Below are positions 35,723 through 44,701 of a stretch of 60,345 nt of DNA, piece by piece. A program made the position numbers and the translations under genes. Below the pieces are notes generated by a model that was not told the DNA's origin, made no database searches, and saw only the letters and a program-made list of their open reading frames with translations. The stretch comes from Rhizobacter sp. Root1238 (GTDB lineage Bacteria; Pseudomonadota; Gammaproteobacteria; Burkholderiales; Burkholderiaceae_C). The number at the start of each line of letters is the position of its first letter. Within the stretch, counting starts at the first letter, position 1. The DNA is taken from the NCBI RefSeq assembly GCF_001425825.1, contig NZ_LMDM01000020.1, positions 84,979 through 145,323 of the forward strand, given 5' to 3'.

Positions 35723-38023
35723 TCAGATCATCTTCAGCGGCAGGTTGCGCAGGCGCTTGCCGGTCGCCGCAAAGATGGCATTGGCCAGCGCCGGTGCCAC
35801 CGGGGGCAAGCCGGGTTCGCCCATGCCTTCGGGGTCTTCGTCACTGGCGACGATGTGGGTTTCGATCACCGGGCATTCGCTCAGGCGCAGCGGCGCGTAG
35901 TCGTGAAAGCTGCCTTGTTGCACGCGGCCTTGTTCGATCGTGATGTCGCCATGCAGCGCCGCCGACAGGCCATACACCACCGCGCTTTCCATTTGCTGCG
36001 CGACGATGCGCGGGTTGACGACCAGACCGCAATCGACCGCGCACACGACGCGTTCGACGCGAATGCCCTGATCGCTGCCCACGCTGGCCTCCACCACCTG
36101 CGCCACCCAGGTGCCGAAGCACCAGTGCAGTGCGATGCCTCGCCCGCGCTTGCGGCCATCGGCTGCAGGCGCGATCGGTGAACCCCAGCCCGCCTTTTCA
36201 GCGGCGAGCTGGAGGACGGCGCCTGCGCGCGCATCGCTGCCGAGCATGGCTTGGCGGAACTTGAGTGGATCGGTCGCCGCGGCGTGGGCCATTTCGTCGA
36301 TGAAGCTCTCCTTGAAGAAGGCCTGATGCGAATGGCCCACCGAGCGCCAGAAACCCACCGGCACCGGAAACTCCATGAACCGATGCATCACGCGCAGGTT
36401 GGGGATGTCATAGGGCTGGTCAAACACGCCCTCGGCCACCGTCTTGTCCGGCCCCGCTGGCGGCATCTGCCCGGCGATCGGCAAGAAGGCTCCGACCCTG
36501 CCCTGAATGGCGCGCGGAGCGTACTTGCCAAACAAAGACTGGCCGGCCGAGCACGCCTCGAGGGCGATGAGCGCGCCGTTGGCATCGAGGCCCCCCCTGA
36601 AACTGGCGGCACAGGCCGGGCGGTAGAAGTCGTGCCGCGTATCTTCCTCGCGCGACCAGAGCAGTTGCACGGGCAGGCCGGAGAGTTCCTTGGCAATGAA
36701 GGCGGCCTGAGCGGCGAAGTCGACCTCCAGGCGCCGTCCGAAGCCGCCGCCGAGCAGGGTCACATGGATCGTCGTGTCTGCGGGTTCAATGCCGCACACC
36801 TTGGCCACCGCAAGCTGCACTGAATCAGGCACTTGCGTGGGAGCCCAGACCGTGGCCTTGCCGTCCTTGAACAGCACGGTGCAGTTCATGGGCTCCATCG
36901 TGGCGTGGGCCAGCCAGGGTGCGGTGTAGTGCGCTTCGTGCTTCCTGGTGGCGGTGGCCAGTGCCGAGCCGGCATCGCCTTGGCCACCAAAGTTGCTGCC
37001 CTCGAAGAGCGCGGCGGCCTGCACCATCTGCTGCAGCATCGCCGCGCTGCTGGCAGCCCCAGCCGCACCGTCGACCCACTGCGGCTTGAGTGCCTCGACG
37101 GCCAGTTTGGCGCGATACCAATTGTCGGCCACCACGGCGACGCCGCCGCTGGCGCCGTGGAGTGGCGGCACGACGATGACTCTGTTGACGCCCTTCATCG
37201 CCAGGGCGGCGGCGCTGTCCACGCCAGCCACTGTGCCGCCGAGTACGGGGCTCATCGCGATGGCCGCATGGAGCTGCCCCGGCTGCTGCACATCGATGCC
37301 GAAGCCGGCCGTGCCGGTTGCCTTGGCGCTCGAATCGAGGCGCCCCAAGGGCTTGCCGATGAGTTTGAACTGCGCCCGCGTCTTGAGCGTGGGCTGGCCC
37401 CGCGTGATCGGTGCGACGCCTTTGGCAATGAGCTCACCAAAGCGCGCCGACCGGCCGCTGGGATGCGCCACCACGCCCGCGCTGACCGTGCACTCCGCCT
37501 CAGGCACCGTCCAGTACCTGGCGGCGGCAGCCAGCAGGCTCATGCGCGCCATTGCGCCGGCTCGGCGCATCGGCTGCCAAGTGTCTTTCACGCTTGAAGA
37601 GCCGCCGGTCATCATGTTCATGAGGTTGCGGGCCATGTAGGCGTTCTGCGTCTGCACCATGGCTTTGAGCAGGCCCCGATCGCGCGGGTGATAGGGCACC
37701 GAATCGCGCACGGCGGCGACGTTGTTGTAGATCTTGTCCACACCCGACGCCTCCACGCGCACGCGCGACCAATCGGCGTCGAGCTCTTCGGCCACCAGCA
37801 TGGCCAACGCGGTGTAGATGCCCTGGCCCATCTCGGATTTGGAGCAGACAACGGTCACCCAATCATCGGCGCCGATCTTCACCCAGCCGTTCAGCGCCAG
37901 TTGGCCTTCGCTCACGGGCATGGCCTGCGCCGTGAGCAGGCGTTCATCGGGCGAGTCGGTCACGCCATAGATCAATGCGCCCGCGGCGCCAAGGCCAGCC
38001 AGAAGGAAGTAGCGACGTTTCAT
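35723..38023 (-). CDS. iorB: Molybdopterin-binding subunit of isoquinoline 1-oxidoreductase-type hydroxylase
   Basis: 766-aa large subunit. N-terminal Tat-like signal or anchor (MKRRYFLLAGLGAAGALI; it lacks a perfect twin-Arg consensus), then the molybdopterin-cytosine-dinucleotide domains with WVTVVCSKSEMGQGIYTALAMLVAEEL, LGGGFGRR and a C-terminal GMGEPGLPP loop containing the family's catalytic Glu. Its start overlaps the stop of the racemase gene by 4 bp. No cytochrome c subunit gene is present nearby, although many IorAB systems use one. Confidence 0.9.
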   Translation of the reverse strand: MKRRYFLLAGLGAAGALIYGVTDSPDERLLTAQAMPVSEGQLALNGWVKIGADDWVTVVCSKSEMGQGIYTALAMLVAEELDADWSRVRVEASGVDKIYNNVAAVRDSVPYHPRDRGLLKAMVQTQNAYMARNLMNMMTGGSSSVKDTWQPMRRAGAMARMSLLAAAARYWTVPEAECTVSAGVVAHPSGRSARFGELIAKGVAPITRGQPTLKTRAQFKLIGKPLGRLDSSAKATGTAGFGIDVQQPGQLHAAIAMSPVLGGTVAGVDSAAALAMKGVNRVIVVPPLHGASGGVAVVADNWYRAKLAVEALKPQWVDGAAGAASSAAMLQQMVQAAALFEGSNFGGQGDAGSALATATRKHEAHYTAPWLAHATMEPMNCTVLFKDGKATVWAPTQVPDSVQLAVAKVCGIEPADTTIHVTLLGGGFGRRLEVDFAAQAAFIAKELSGLPVQLLWSREEDTRHDFYRPACAASFRGGLDANGALIALEACSAGQSLFGKYAPRAIQGRVGAFLPIAGQMPPAGPDKTVAEGVFDQPYDIPNLRVMHRFMEFPVPVGFWRSVGHSHQAFFKESFIDEMAHAAATDPLKFRQAMLGSDARAGAVLQLAAEKAGWGSPIAPAADGRKRGRGIALHWCFGTWVAQVVEASVGSDQGIRVERVVCAVDCGLVVNPRIVAQQMESAVVYGLSAALHGDITIEQGRVQQGSFHDYAPLRLSECPVIETHIVASDEDPEGMGEPGLPPVAPALANAIFAATGKRLRNLPLKMI

Positions 38024-38739
38024 GGGTTTGCGCTCTCGGCGCTGGCGCCGTTCAGCGCGAAATCGACGGCTGAACGGGCGTGCAGATCGGTGGTGTCAAG
38101 CAGCGGCACCCGGCTGTGCTGCGGTTTGATCAACAAGGTGATTTCGGTGCATCCGAGGATGATGGCCTCGGCGCCACGTTGCGCCAGTCGGTCGATCGTT
38201 TGCTGGTAGATCCGGCGAGACTCGTCATTGACGATGCCGACGCACAACTCGTCGTAGATGATTCGATGGACTTCCTGTCGTTCGATCGGTGGGGGGACGA
38301 GCACGTTGAGCCCGTGAAGCCTGGTCAGCCGATCCTTCATGAAGTCCTGCTCCATCGTGAAAGAGGTCCCCAGCAACCCGATCGTCTTCACACCGGCACG
38401 TGCGGCGGCACGCCCCACCGGATCTGCAATGTGGAGAAATGGAATCGTCACGGCCGCCTGAAGGTCATCGATGACCTTGTGCATGGTGTTCGTGCACAGG
38501 ACGATGCAGTCGGCGCCCCCGGCCTGCAGCTTCCGCGCGGCATCCTGGAGAATCTGCGTCGTCAGATCCCAGCGGCCCTCGTGCTGCGCCCGTTCTATCG
38601 GGCCGAAGTCGACGCTCTGCATCAGCGATCGGGCCGAACGCAGCGGCCCGAGGCGCGCGCGAACCCCTTGATTGATGATGCGGTAGTACTCCGCGCTGGA
38701 CTCCCAGCTCATTCCGCCAATCAGACCGATCGTCAGCAT
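38020..38739 (-). CDS. Aspartate/glutamate racemase family protein
   Basis: 239-aa cofactor-independent racemase with the two catalytic cysteines in VLCTNTMHK and ILGCTEITLL and the N-terminal signature GLIGGMSWESSAEYY. Overlaps the IorB start (ATGA) and so is the first gene of a racemase-iorB-iorA operon, an unusual pairing. It could act on an amino acid or hydantoin-like substrate. The AraC gene diverges from it. Confidence 0.9.
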   Translation of the reverse strand: MLTIGLIGGMSWESSAEYYRIINQGVRARLGPLRSARSLMQSVDFGPIERAQHEGRWDLTTQILQDAARKLQAGGADCIVLCTNTMHKVIDDLQAAVTIPFLHIADPVGRAAARAGVKTIGLLGTSFTMEQDFMKDRLTRLHGLNVLVPPPIERQEVHRIIYDELCVGIVNDESRRIYQQTIDRLAQRGAEAIILGCTEITLLIKPQHSRVPLLDTTDLHARSAVDFALNGASAESANP

Positions 38740-38872
38740 TGCTTGGGTGCTTCCGGGTTGATGTCTTGCACGCAGTGTCGAGACAACCGGGCCAGCGAGC
38801 TATCAAGAAATTTCAGAAGCAGCGAACGTGGCTTGGCGGACAATTTCCGCTGCTTGCGACAAGGAAACTGCC

Positions 38873-39700
38873 ATGCCTTCCTCGCGTTCACTGACGGTCT
38901 TGAACGGCCGTCTCAACGTTCATCTGCTTCCCAGTGCCCCTTACAGTGCACGCGACCCCGTGCAATCGCAGGCCCTCGGGGTGGCTCTGGAGCGGCAGAC
39001 GGGGGTGCACGCCATCGATTCGGACCATCGAGTCGACTTCGACACCTGGCCCGGTGTCCTGACCTACACGCCTGCGGGGTTGCCCGTGTTTTCAGAATCG
39101 CAAACGGGCGGCGAGTACCTTGTCGCCAGGTGGACGAGGCCCGTCACCACCGACGACGCCACCGTGTTGCCCAATTTCCGCAAGGAGATGCCGGGACACC
39201 GTCAGGCCTTGGTGCTGGGTCGAGCGATTCGCAAGGCCATGATGGATCCAGACATCGACACGCTTGCGCTTGAAGAACTCGCAGTCCGGTTCGTGAGCCT
39301 CTGCTCGGCGCCACGAACAGCGCCCAAGAACATCGACCGGGCGAGTTGCGCCCGAGTGCTGGATCGGATTGCCGCGGAGTTCGACCAACCATTGACACTG
39401 TCCCAACTGGCAAGCGCCGAAGGGGTGGCGGAAGTCCATTTCCTGCGCGAGTTCTGTCGAGTGGTTGGCATGACTCCCCACGCCTTCATCGTTGAAACCC
39501 GCCTGCAGGCCGCGCGCGCCCTGATCGAGCGAACGGACATGCCGTTGGCGATGATCGCGTTGGAATGCGGGTTTTCGCATCAGTCACACATGGGCTCGGC
39601 ATTTCGGAATCTGCTGGGCTTGACGCCACGCCGCTACCGAAGCTCGTTTCGTGATGGTGGCCGCGCCATTCATGCTCACGAGAGGGGCAGGGGGACATGA
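38873..39700 (+). CDS. AraC-family transcriptional regulator
   Basis: 275-aa regulator with an uncharacterised N-terminal sensing domain (about 1-160) and a C-terminal AraC/XylS pair of HTHs (LTLSQLASAEGVAEVHFLREFCRVVG; LAMIALECGFSHQSHMGSAFRNLLGLTPRRYR). AAGGAAACTGCC supports ATG 38873 over a GTG at 38828. Divergent from the racemase-iorB-iorA operon, which it probably controls. Confidence 0.88.
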   Translation: MPSSRSLTVLNGRLNVHLLPSAPYSARDPVQSQALGVALERQTGVHAIDSDHRVDFDTWPGVLTYTPAGLPVFSESQTGGEYLVARWTRPVTTDDATVLPNFRKEMPGHRQALVLGRAIRKAMMDPDIDTLALEELAVRFVSLCSAPRTAPKNIDRASCARVLDRIAAEFDQPLTLSQLASAEGVAEVHFLREFCRVVGMTPHAFIVETRLQAARALIERTDMPLAMIALECGFSHQSHMGSAFRNLLGLTPRRYRSSFRDGGRAIHAHERGRGT

Positions 39701-40017
39701 CGGCCGCGTGACTGCAGCGCGACGTTTCGGGCCGAATACGCCTACGCTCCGGTGCGACTTGTCGCGGGCTGGTCGCGCGACGGCCGCGATGTCACTACAG
39801 TGCAGGCATGTTCCGCGTCCACCCCATTGCCGCACCGCGCGGCCTGCCGTGCCCGGCGACCCCCCGTGTCGCTGGCCGGCTTCCGGCCGCACATCCCTGA
39901 GCCCGGCGATCACTTCCATCCTCTTTGCGCAAACTTCAGATCGCCGGGCCCGCAGCCCGCGCGATGGCGTGTGTCGGCGACTGCCCGGCATGCGACCGAT
40001 GACTGAAGGAATGCCCG
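39701..40017. other. Intergenic region without recognised gene
   Basis: 317 bp between the AraC gene and the Rnk-like gene. Short open frames here show no domain, codon-bias or ribosome-site support. I see no strong hairpin terminator and no copy of the regulon palindrome. Confidence 0.5.
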
Positions 40018-40440
40018 ATGGAAGTCCTGGCACTTGAGCGCACGCTCACCGAACTCGACCACGTTCGACTCCTGAACCTCCTGCGCCGCGACCGGCGCGG
40101 CGAAGGCTCGTCCACAACCCGGCCGGCGATCGCGCAGGTGCTCGATGCCTGTGCCATCGTGCCGTCCCGCCAGGCCCCGCCCGACCTGGTGACGATGTAC
40201 TCGCAGGTGCTGTTGAAGGACCTCGAGACCGGCCGGCTCAGCAAGCTCTCGCCGTGCTATCCGGCGGATGCGGAGCCCGCGGCCGGGTTCGTCTCGGTGC
40301 TGTCGCCGGTCGGCGCCAGCCTCCTCGGGCTGAGCGTCGGTGCCGTGGCACGCTGGTCCACGCCCGCGGGCGAGGAGGGGGCCGCCGAGCTGGTGGACAT
40401 CCTGTTCCAACCCGAGGCCAGCGGCGACTACGCGTTGTGA
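40018..40440 (+). CDS. Rnk-like GreA/GreB-family protein
   Basis: 140-aa protein: helical N-terminal part (LERTLTELDHVRLLNLLRR) followed by a GreA/GreB C-terminal-type domain (KLSPCYPADAEPAAGFVSVLSPVGASLLGLSVGAVARWSTP), as in Rnk, regulator of nucleoside diphosphate kinase. Such proteins interact with RNA polymerase but lack the long GreA coiled coil. It precedes a universal stress protein by 11 bp, suggesting a small stress-related operon. Confidence 0.8.
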   Translation: MEVLALERTLTELDHVRLLNLLRRDRRGEGSSTTRPAIAQVLDACAIVPSRQAPPDLVTMYSQVLLKDLETGRLSKLSPCYPADAEPAAGFVSVLSPVGASLLGLSVGAVARWSTPAGEEGAAELVDILFQPEASGDYAL

Positions 40441-40451
40441 GGGACATGCAC

Positions 40452-41396
40452 ATGAAATCGTTCAAATCCATCGTCGTGGCCACCGACTTCTCGATCGACG
40501 CCAACAACGCCGTGCGCCGTGCGGCCTTGCTGGCACACGAGCACGGCGCACGCCTGAAGCTCGTGCACGTGCTCGACCCGGCCGGCTGCAAGCTGCTGCG
40601 AGAGTGGTTTTCGCCGCGGATCGACATCGACCTGAAGGCCGCACAGGCACGCGACTCGCTGCGCCGCTTCGCGATCGAGATCGCCGGGCGGTACGACGTG
40701 AGCGCGACGGTCGAGGTGGTGGTCGGTGAGCCGCTCGAGGCCTTGATGCAGGCCTCGGTGCACGCGGACTTGCTGGTCCTCGGCCGGCGCGGGCGCAGCC
40801 GGGTCCGGGTCCTGCAGCTCGGCGGGACCGTGCATCGCATGCTCAGGATCAGCCGGCGTCCGGTGCTGGTCGTGAAGGCGCCGGTCGACGGGGCGTACCG
40901 GCGTGTGCTGGTGCCGGTCGACTTCACGGCCACGTCGGATGCCGCCGTCCAGGTGGCGACCCGGTTGGCCGTCGGCAGCGGTGTCCATGCCTTTCATGCG
41001 ATCGACCCGCACCGGGATGCCATGCTGCGCAGTGCCGACGTGCCCGGCCACATCATTCGCGAGGCCCGCCTGCGGCGCGAAACCGGGACCCTGGCGCGCA
41101 TGCGCCGCAGGGCCGCGGGACTCGGCCTGGACAGCACCCGGTTGGCCTTCGCGGTGGCCCACGGCCACCCGGCGTGGACCACCCTGGGGCAGGCGAGGGA
41201 ACTCGGCGCCGACCTGATCGTCGCCGGCCGGCAGGGGCGATCGACCCTCGGCCAGTTCCTGCTCGGCAGCGTCAGCCGTCGACTCCTGGCCGAGTCCGGG
41301 TGCGACATGCTGATCGTTCCGCGGCCGCGCGATGAACCCGCTGCATCCATCGCGGCGCACGACACCTTCGGGCCGGTCTTCATCCCGCCTGGCTGA
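40452..41396 (+). CDS. Tandem-domain universal stress protein (UspA family)
   Basis: 314-aa cytosolic protein with two UspA domains: about 3-145 (IVVATDFS, then VLGRRGRSR...PVLVVK) and about 150-300 (VLVPVDF, then VAGRQGRSTLGQFLLGSVSRRLLAESGCDMLIVP). The second holds a GxxG-x9-GS-like nucleotide-binding motif, so it probably binds ATP; the first is partly degenerate. ATG 40452 lies 8 bp from GAGGG; an ATG at 40446 is too close. It precedes the Mrp operon by 51 bp. Confidence 0.87.
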   Translation: MKSFKSIVVATDFSIDANNAVRRAALLAHEHGARLKLVHVLDPAGCKLLREWFSPRIDIDLKAAQARDSLRRFAIEIAGRYDVSATVEVVVGEPLEALMQASVHADLLVLGRRGRSRVRVLQLGGTVHRMLRISRRPVLVVKAPVDGAYRRVLVPVDFTATSDAAVQVATRLAVGSGVHAFHAIDPHRDAMLRSADVPGHIIREARLRRETGTLARMRRRAAGLGLDSTRLAFAVAHGHPAWTTLGQARELGADLIVAGRQGRSTLGQFLLGSVSRRLLAESGCDMLIVPRPRDEPAASIAAHDTFGPVFIPPG

Positions 41397-41447
41397 TGGC
41401 GGCCGACTGGGCGGGCCGTCGACGATCCGAACGTAGACTGCCCGCCC

Positions 41448-44357
41448 ATGTCGCTGCTTTTCCTCGTCCTGTTGCCCTTCATCGGCAGCGCGGTCGCCGC
41501 GCTGTTGCCGACCACCGCCCGCAACCTCGAATCGTTGTGGGCCGCGGCCATTGCGCTGGCGATCGCGGTCCAGCTGGCGCTGCTGTACCCGGACGTCGGG
41601 GCCGGCACCGTGGTGACCGAGCGCCTGGCCTGGCTGCCCAGCCTCGGCATCGATGTCGTCGTCCGGCTGGACGGCTTCGCGTGGATGTTCGCGATGCTGG
41701 TCAGCGGCATGGGCCTGCTGGTCATCGTCTATGCGCGCTACTACCTGTCGCCGGAGGATCCGGCGGCGCGCTTCCATTCGCTGATGCTCGGCTTCATGGG
41801 CGCGATGCTCGGCGTCGTCGTCTCGGGCAACCTGGTGCAGCTGGTCGTGTTCTGGGAGCTGACCAGCGTCTTCTCGTTCCTGCTGATCGGCTACTGGACC
41901 CACCGCAAGGACGCGCGCCGCGGCGCACGCATGGCCTTCACGGTCACCGCCACCGGCGGGCTGGCGCTGCTGGCCGGCGTGCTGCTGCTGGGGCACATCG
42001 TCGGCAGCTTCGAGCTCGATGCCGTGCTGCGGGCGGGCGACGTGGTGCGCGCGCATCCGCTCTACCCGCTGGCGCTCGGGCTGGTGCTGCTCGGGGCGTT
42101 GACCAAGAGCGCGCAGTTCCCGTTCCACTTCTGGCTGCCGCACGCGATGGCGGCGCCGACCCCGGTGTCGGCCTACCTGCACTCGGCCACGATGGTCAAG
42201 GCCGGCGTCTTCCTGCTCGCGCGCCTGTGGCCGGTGCTGTCGGGCACCGACGAGTGGTTCTGGATCGTCGGCAGCGCCGGCCTCGCGACGCTGCTGCTGG
42301 GCAGCTACGCCGCGATGTTCCAGAACGACCTGAAGGGGCTGCTCGCCTATTCGACGATCAGCCACCTGGGGCTGATCACGCTGCTGCTCGGCCTGAACAG
42401 CCCGCTGGCCGCCGTGGCGGCGGTGTTCCACATGATGAACCACGCGACCTTCAAGGCCTCGCTGTTCATGTCGGTGGGCATCATCGACCACGAGAGCGGC
42501 ACGCGCGACATGCGCCGGCTCGACGGCCTGTTCCGCTTCATGCCGATCACCGGCACGCTGGCCATCGTGGCTTGCGCCGCGATGGCCGGCGTGCCGCTGC
42601 TCAACGGCTTCCTGTCCAAGGAGATGTTCTTCGCGGAGACGGTCTTCGTCACGGCGCATCCCGCCGTCGAGGTCGGCCTGCCTGCCGCCGCCACGCTGGC
42701 CGGCGTGTTCGCGGTGGTGTATTCGCTGCGCTTCGGGCACGACGTGTTCTTCGGCCCACCGCCCACCGATTGCCCGCGCCAGCCGCACGAGCCGGTGCAC
42801 TGGATGCGCGTGCCGGTGGAGTTGCTGGTGCTGGCGTGCGTGGTCGTCGGCACGCTGCCGGCCTGGTCGATCGGCCCGCTGCTGGCGGTGGCGGCGCAGC
42901 CGGTCGTCGGCGGAACGCTGCCCGAGTACAGCCTCGCGGTCTGGCACGGCTTCAACACGCCGCTGGTGATGAGCCTGCTGGCCACCGTCGGCGGCCTGCT
43001 CGTCTACCTGCGCTTCGCGGATCGCTTCAAGCAGCGCCGGGCGCGCGGCGCACCGCTGCTGCAGGGGCTGGACGGCAAGCGCATGTTCGAGAACCTGCTG
43101 GCCCGCGCCTCGGACGGCGCGCGCCGGCTGGTGCGCCGGCTTGGCACGCGCCGCCTGCAGCCGCAGCTGTTCGCGATGCTGCTGATCGCCGGCCTCGCGG
43201 GCCTCAGCTCCGCGCTCATCGTCCCGCTCGCCTGGGGTGACCGCACGCGCGTGCCGGCCACGCCCGAATTCGTGCTGCTGTGGGTGATCGCCGGCGCCTG
43301 CGCGATCGGCGCCGCGATGCAGGCCAAGTTCCACCGGCTCGCGGCGCTGACGATGCTCGGCGTCGTCGGCCTGGCGCTGTGCATCACCTTCGCGTGGTTC
43401 TCGGCGCCGGACCTGGCGCTGACCCAGCTCGCGGTCGAGGTGGTCACGCTCGTGCTGTTCCTGCTCGGCCTGCGCTGGATGCCCAAGCGCGTCGCGCAGG
43501 ACGAGCCGCGCACCGCCGAACGCGCATGGGGGCGCCGCGGCCGCGACCTCGTGCTGGCGGTGGCGATCGGTGCCGGGTTGGCGGCGCTGTCGTATGCGCT
43601 GCTGACGCGCAGCGCGCCGCTGTCGATCTCGCCGTTCTTCATCGAGAACGCGCTGCCCGGCGGCGGCGGCACCAACGTGGTCAACGTGATGCTGGTCGAC
43701 TTCCGCGCCTTCGACACGCTGGGCGAGATCACCGTGCTGGGCATCGTCGGGCTGACGGTGTATGCGCTGCTGCGGCGCTTCCGCCCGGCGGACGAGGCGG
43801 TCGAGCCGACGCCGCAGCAGCAGGCATCCGCCGAGGCCGCTGGCGCCGACCTGGTCGACCGCGACGGTGACGGCGACGACTGGCTGCCGCCCTACCTGGA
43901 GGTGCCGGCCGTGCTGGTGCGGCTGCTGCTGCCGGTGGCGGGGCTGTTCGCCTCCCACCTCTTCATGCGCGGCCACAACGAACCCGGCGGCGGCTTCGTC
44001 GCCGGCCTGGTGGTGGCCATCGCGTTCATCGCGCAGTACATGGTGAGCGGCACGCGCTGGGTCGAATCGCGGCTGCACCTGCGGCCGCGGCGCTGGATCG
44101 CCGCCGGCCTGCTGATCGCGCTGGCGACCGGGCTCGGCTCGCTGGCGCTCGGACATCCGTTCCTGACGACGTACACCGCCCACGTGACCTGGCCGCTGGT
44201 CGGCGAGGTCCACCTGCCGACCGCGGCGCTGTTCGACCTGGGCGTGTTCGCGGTCGTCGTCGGCTCGACCCTGCTGCTGCTCACCGCGATCGCCCACCAG
44301 TCGCTGCGCGCGCGCCGCCGCCAGGGCCTCGCGGCCGCCGAGGGGAGGGCCGGCTGA
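41448..44357 (+). CDS. mrpA: Mrp/Mnh Na+/H+ antiporter subunit A fused to subunit B
   Basis: 969-aa polytopic membrane protein. The N-terminal ~500 residues are NuoL-like (SAQFPFHFWLPHAMAAPTPVSAYLHSATMVKAG is the conserved transport core, in two parts), followed by the MrpA C-terminal region and an MnhB domain (about 830-955, PGGGFVAGLVVAIAF). A/B fusion is usual in proteobacterial Mrp systems. First gene of a seven-subunit operon; the stop overlaps the start of mrpC. The complex exchanges cytoplasmic Na+ (or K+) for protons and gives salt and alkali tolerance. Confidence 0.93.
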   Translation: MSLLFLVLLPFIGSAVAALLPTTARNLESLWAAAIALAIAVQLALLYPDVGAGTVVTERLAWLPSLGIDVVVRLDGFAWMFAMLVSGMGLLVIVYARYYLSPEDPAARFHSLMLGFMGAMLGVVVSGNLVQLVVFWELTSVFSFLLIGYWTHRKDARRGARMAFTVTATGGLALLAGVLLLGHIVGSFELDAVLRAGDVVRAHPLYPLALGLVLLGALTKSAQFPFHFWLPHAMAAPTPVSAYLHSATMVKAGVFLLARLWPVLSGTDEWFWIVGSAGLATLLLGSYAAMFQNDLKGLLAYSTISHLGLITLLLGLNSPLAAVAAVFHMMNHATFKASLFMSVGIIDHESGTRDMRRLDGLFRFMPITGTLAIVACAAMAGVPLLNGFLSKEMFFAETVFVTAHPAVEVGLPAAATLAGVFAVVYSLRFGHDVFFGPPPTDCPRQPHEPVHWMRVPVELLVLACVVVGTLPAWSIGPLLAVAAQPVVGGTLPEYSLAVWHGFNTPLVMSLLATVGGLLVYLRFADRFKQRRARGAPLLQGLDGKRMFENLLARASDGARRLVRRLGTRRLQPQLFAMLLIAGLAGLSSALIVPLAWGDRTRVPATPEFVLLWVIAGACAIGAAMQAKFHRLAALTMLGVVGLALCITFAWFSAPDLALTQLAVEVVTLVLFLLGLRWMPKRVAQDEPRTAERAWGRRGRDLVLAVAIGAGLAALSYALLTRSAPLSISPFFIENALPGGGGTNVVNVMLVDFRAFDTLGEITVLGIVGLTVYALLRRFRPADEAVEPTPQQQASAEAAGADLVDRDGDGDDWLPPYLEVPAVLVRLLLPVAGLFASHLFMRGHNEPGGGFVAGLVVAIAFIAQYMVSGTRWVESRLHLRPRRWIAAGLLIALATGLGSLALGHPFLTTYTAHVTWPLVGEVHLPTAALFDLGVFAVVVGSTLLLLTAIAHQSLRARRRQGLAAAEGRAG

Positions 44358-44701
44358 TGGAAGTCGTGATCTCCCTCGTCATCGGCGTGATGGCCAGTGC
44401 CGGCGTCTGGCTGGTGCTGCGGCCGCGGACCTTCCAGGTGCTGATCGGGCTGGCGCTGCTGTCGTATGCGATCAACCTGTTCATCTTCAGCGTCGGGAGC
44501 CTGGCCGTCGACCGCGAGCCCATCGTCAAGCCGGGGCTGGTGGCCGACCTCGTCAACTACAGCGACCCGCTGCCGCAGTCGCTGGTGCTGACGGCCATCG
44601 TGATCGGCTTCGCGACGACGGCGCTGTTCCTGGTCGTGCTGCTGGCGCTGCGCGGGCTGTCGGGCGGCGACCATGTCGACGGGCAGGAGGAGCACCCATG
44701 A
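44357..44701 (+). CDS. mrpC: Mrp antiporter subunit C
   Basis: 114-aa NuoK-like protein with three transmembrane helices (ISLVIGVMASAGVWLVL, LIGLALLSYAINLFIF, ALVLTAIVIGFATTALFLVVLLAL-type, last shown in part) and the conserved DPLPQSLVLTAIVIGFA motif. It overlaps the genes on both sides by 1-4 bp, indicating translational coupling within the Mrp operon. Confidence 0.92.
   Translation: MEVVISLVIGVMASAGVWLVLRPRTFQVLIGLALLSYAINLFIFSVGSLAVDREPIVKPGLVADLVNYSDPLPQSLVLTAIVIGFATTALFLVVLLALRGLSGGDHVDGQEEHP

Noticed and set aside
40428-44297. A minus-strand open frame of nearly 1,300 codons
   Set aside because: Antisense to the UspA and mrpA genes; composition rich in Gln/Arg/His, no domain, no ribosome site.
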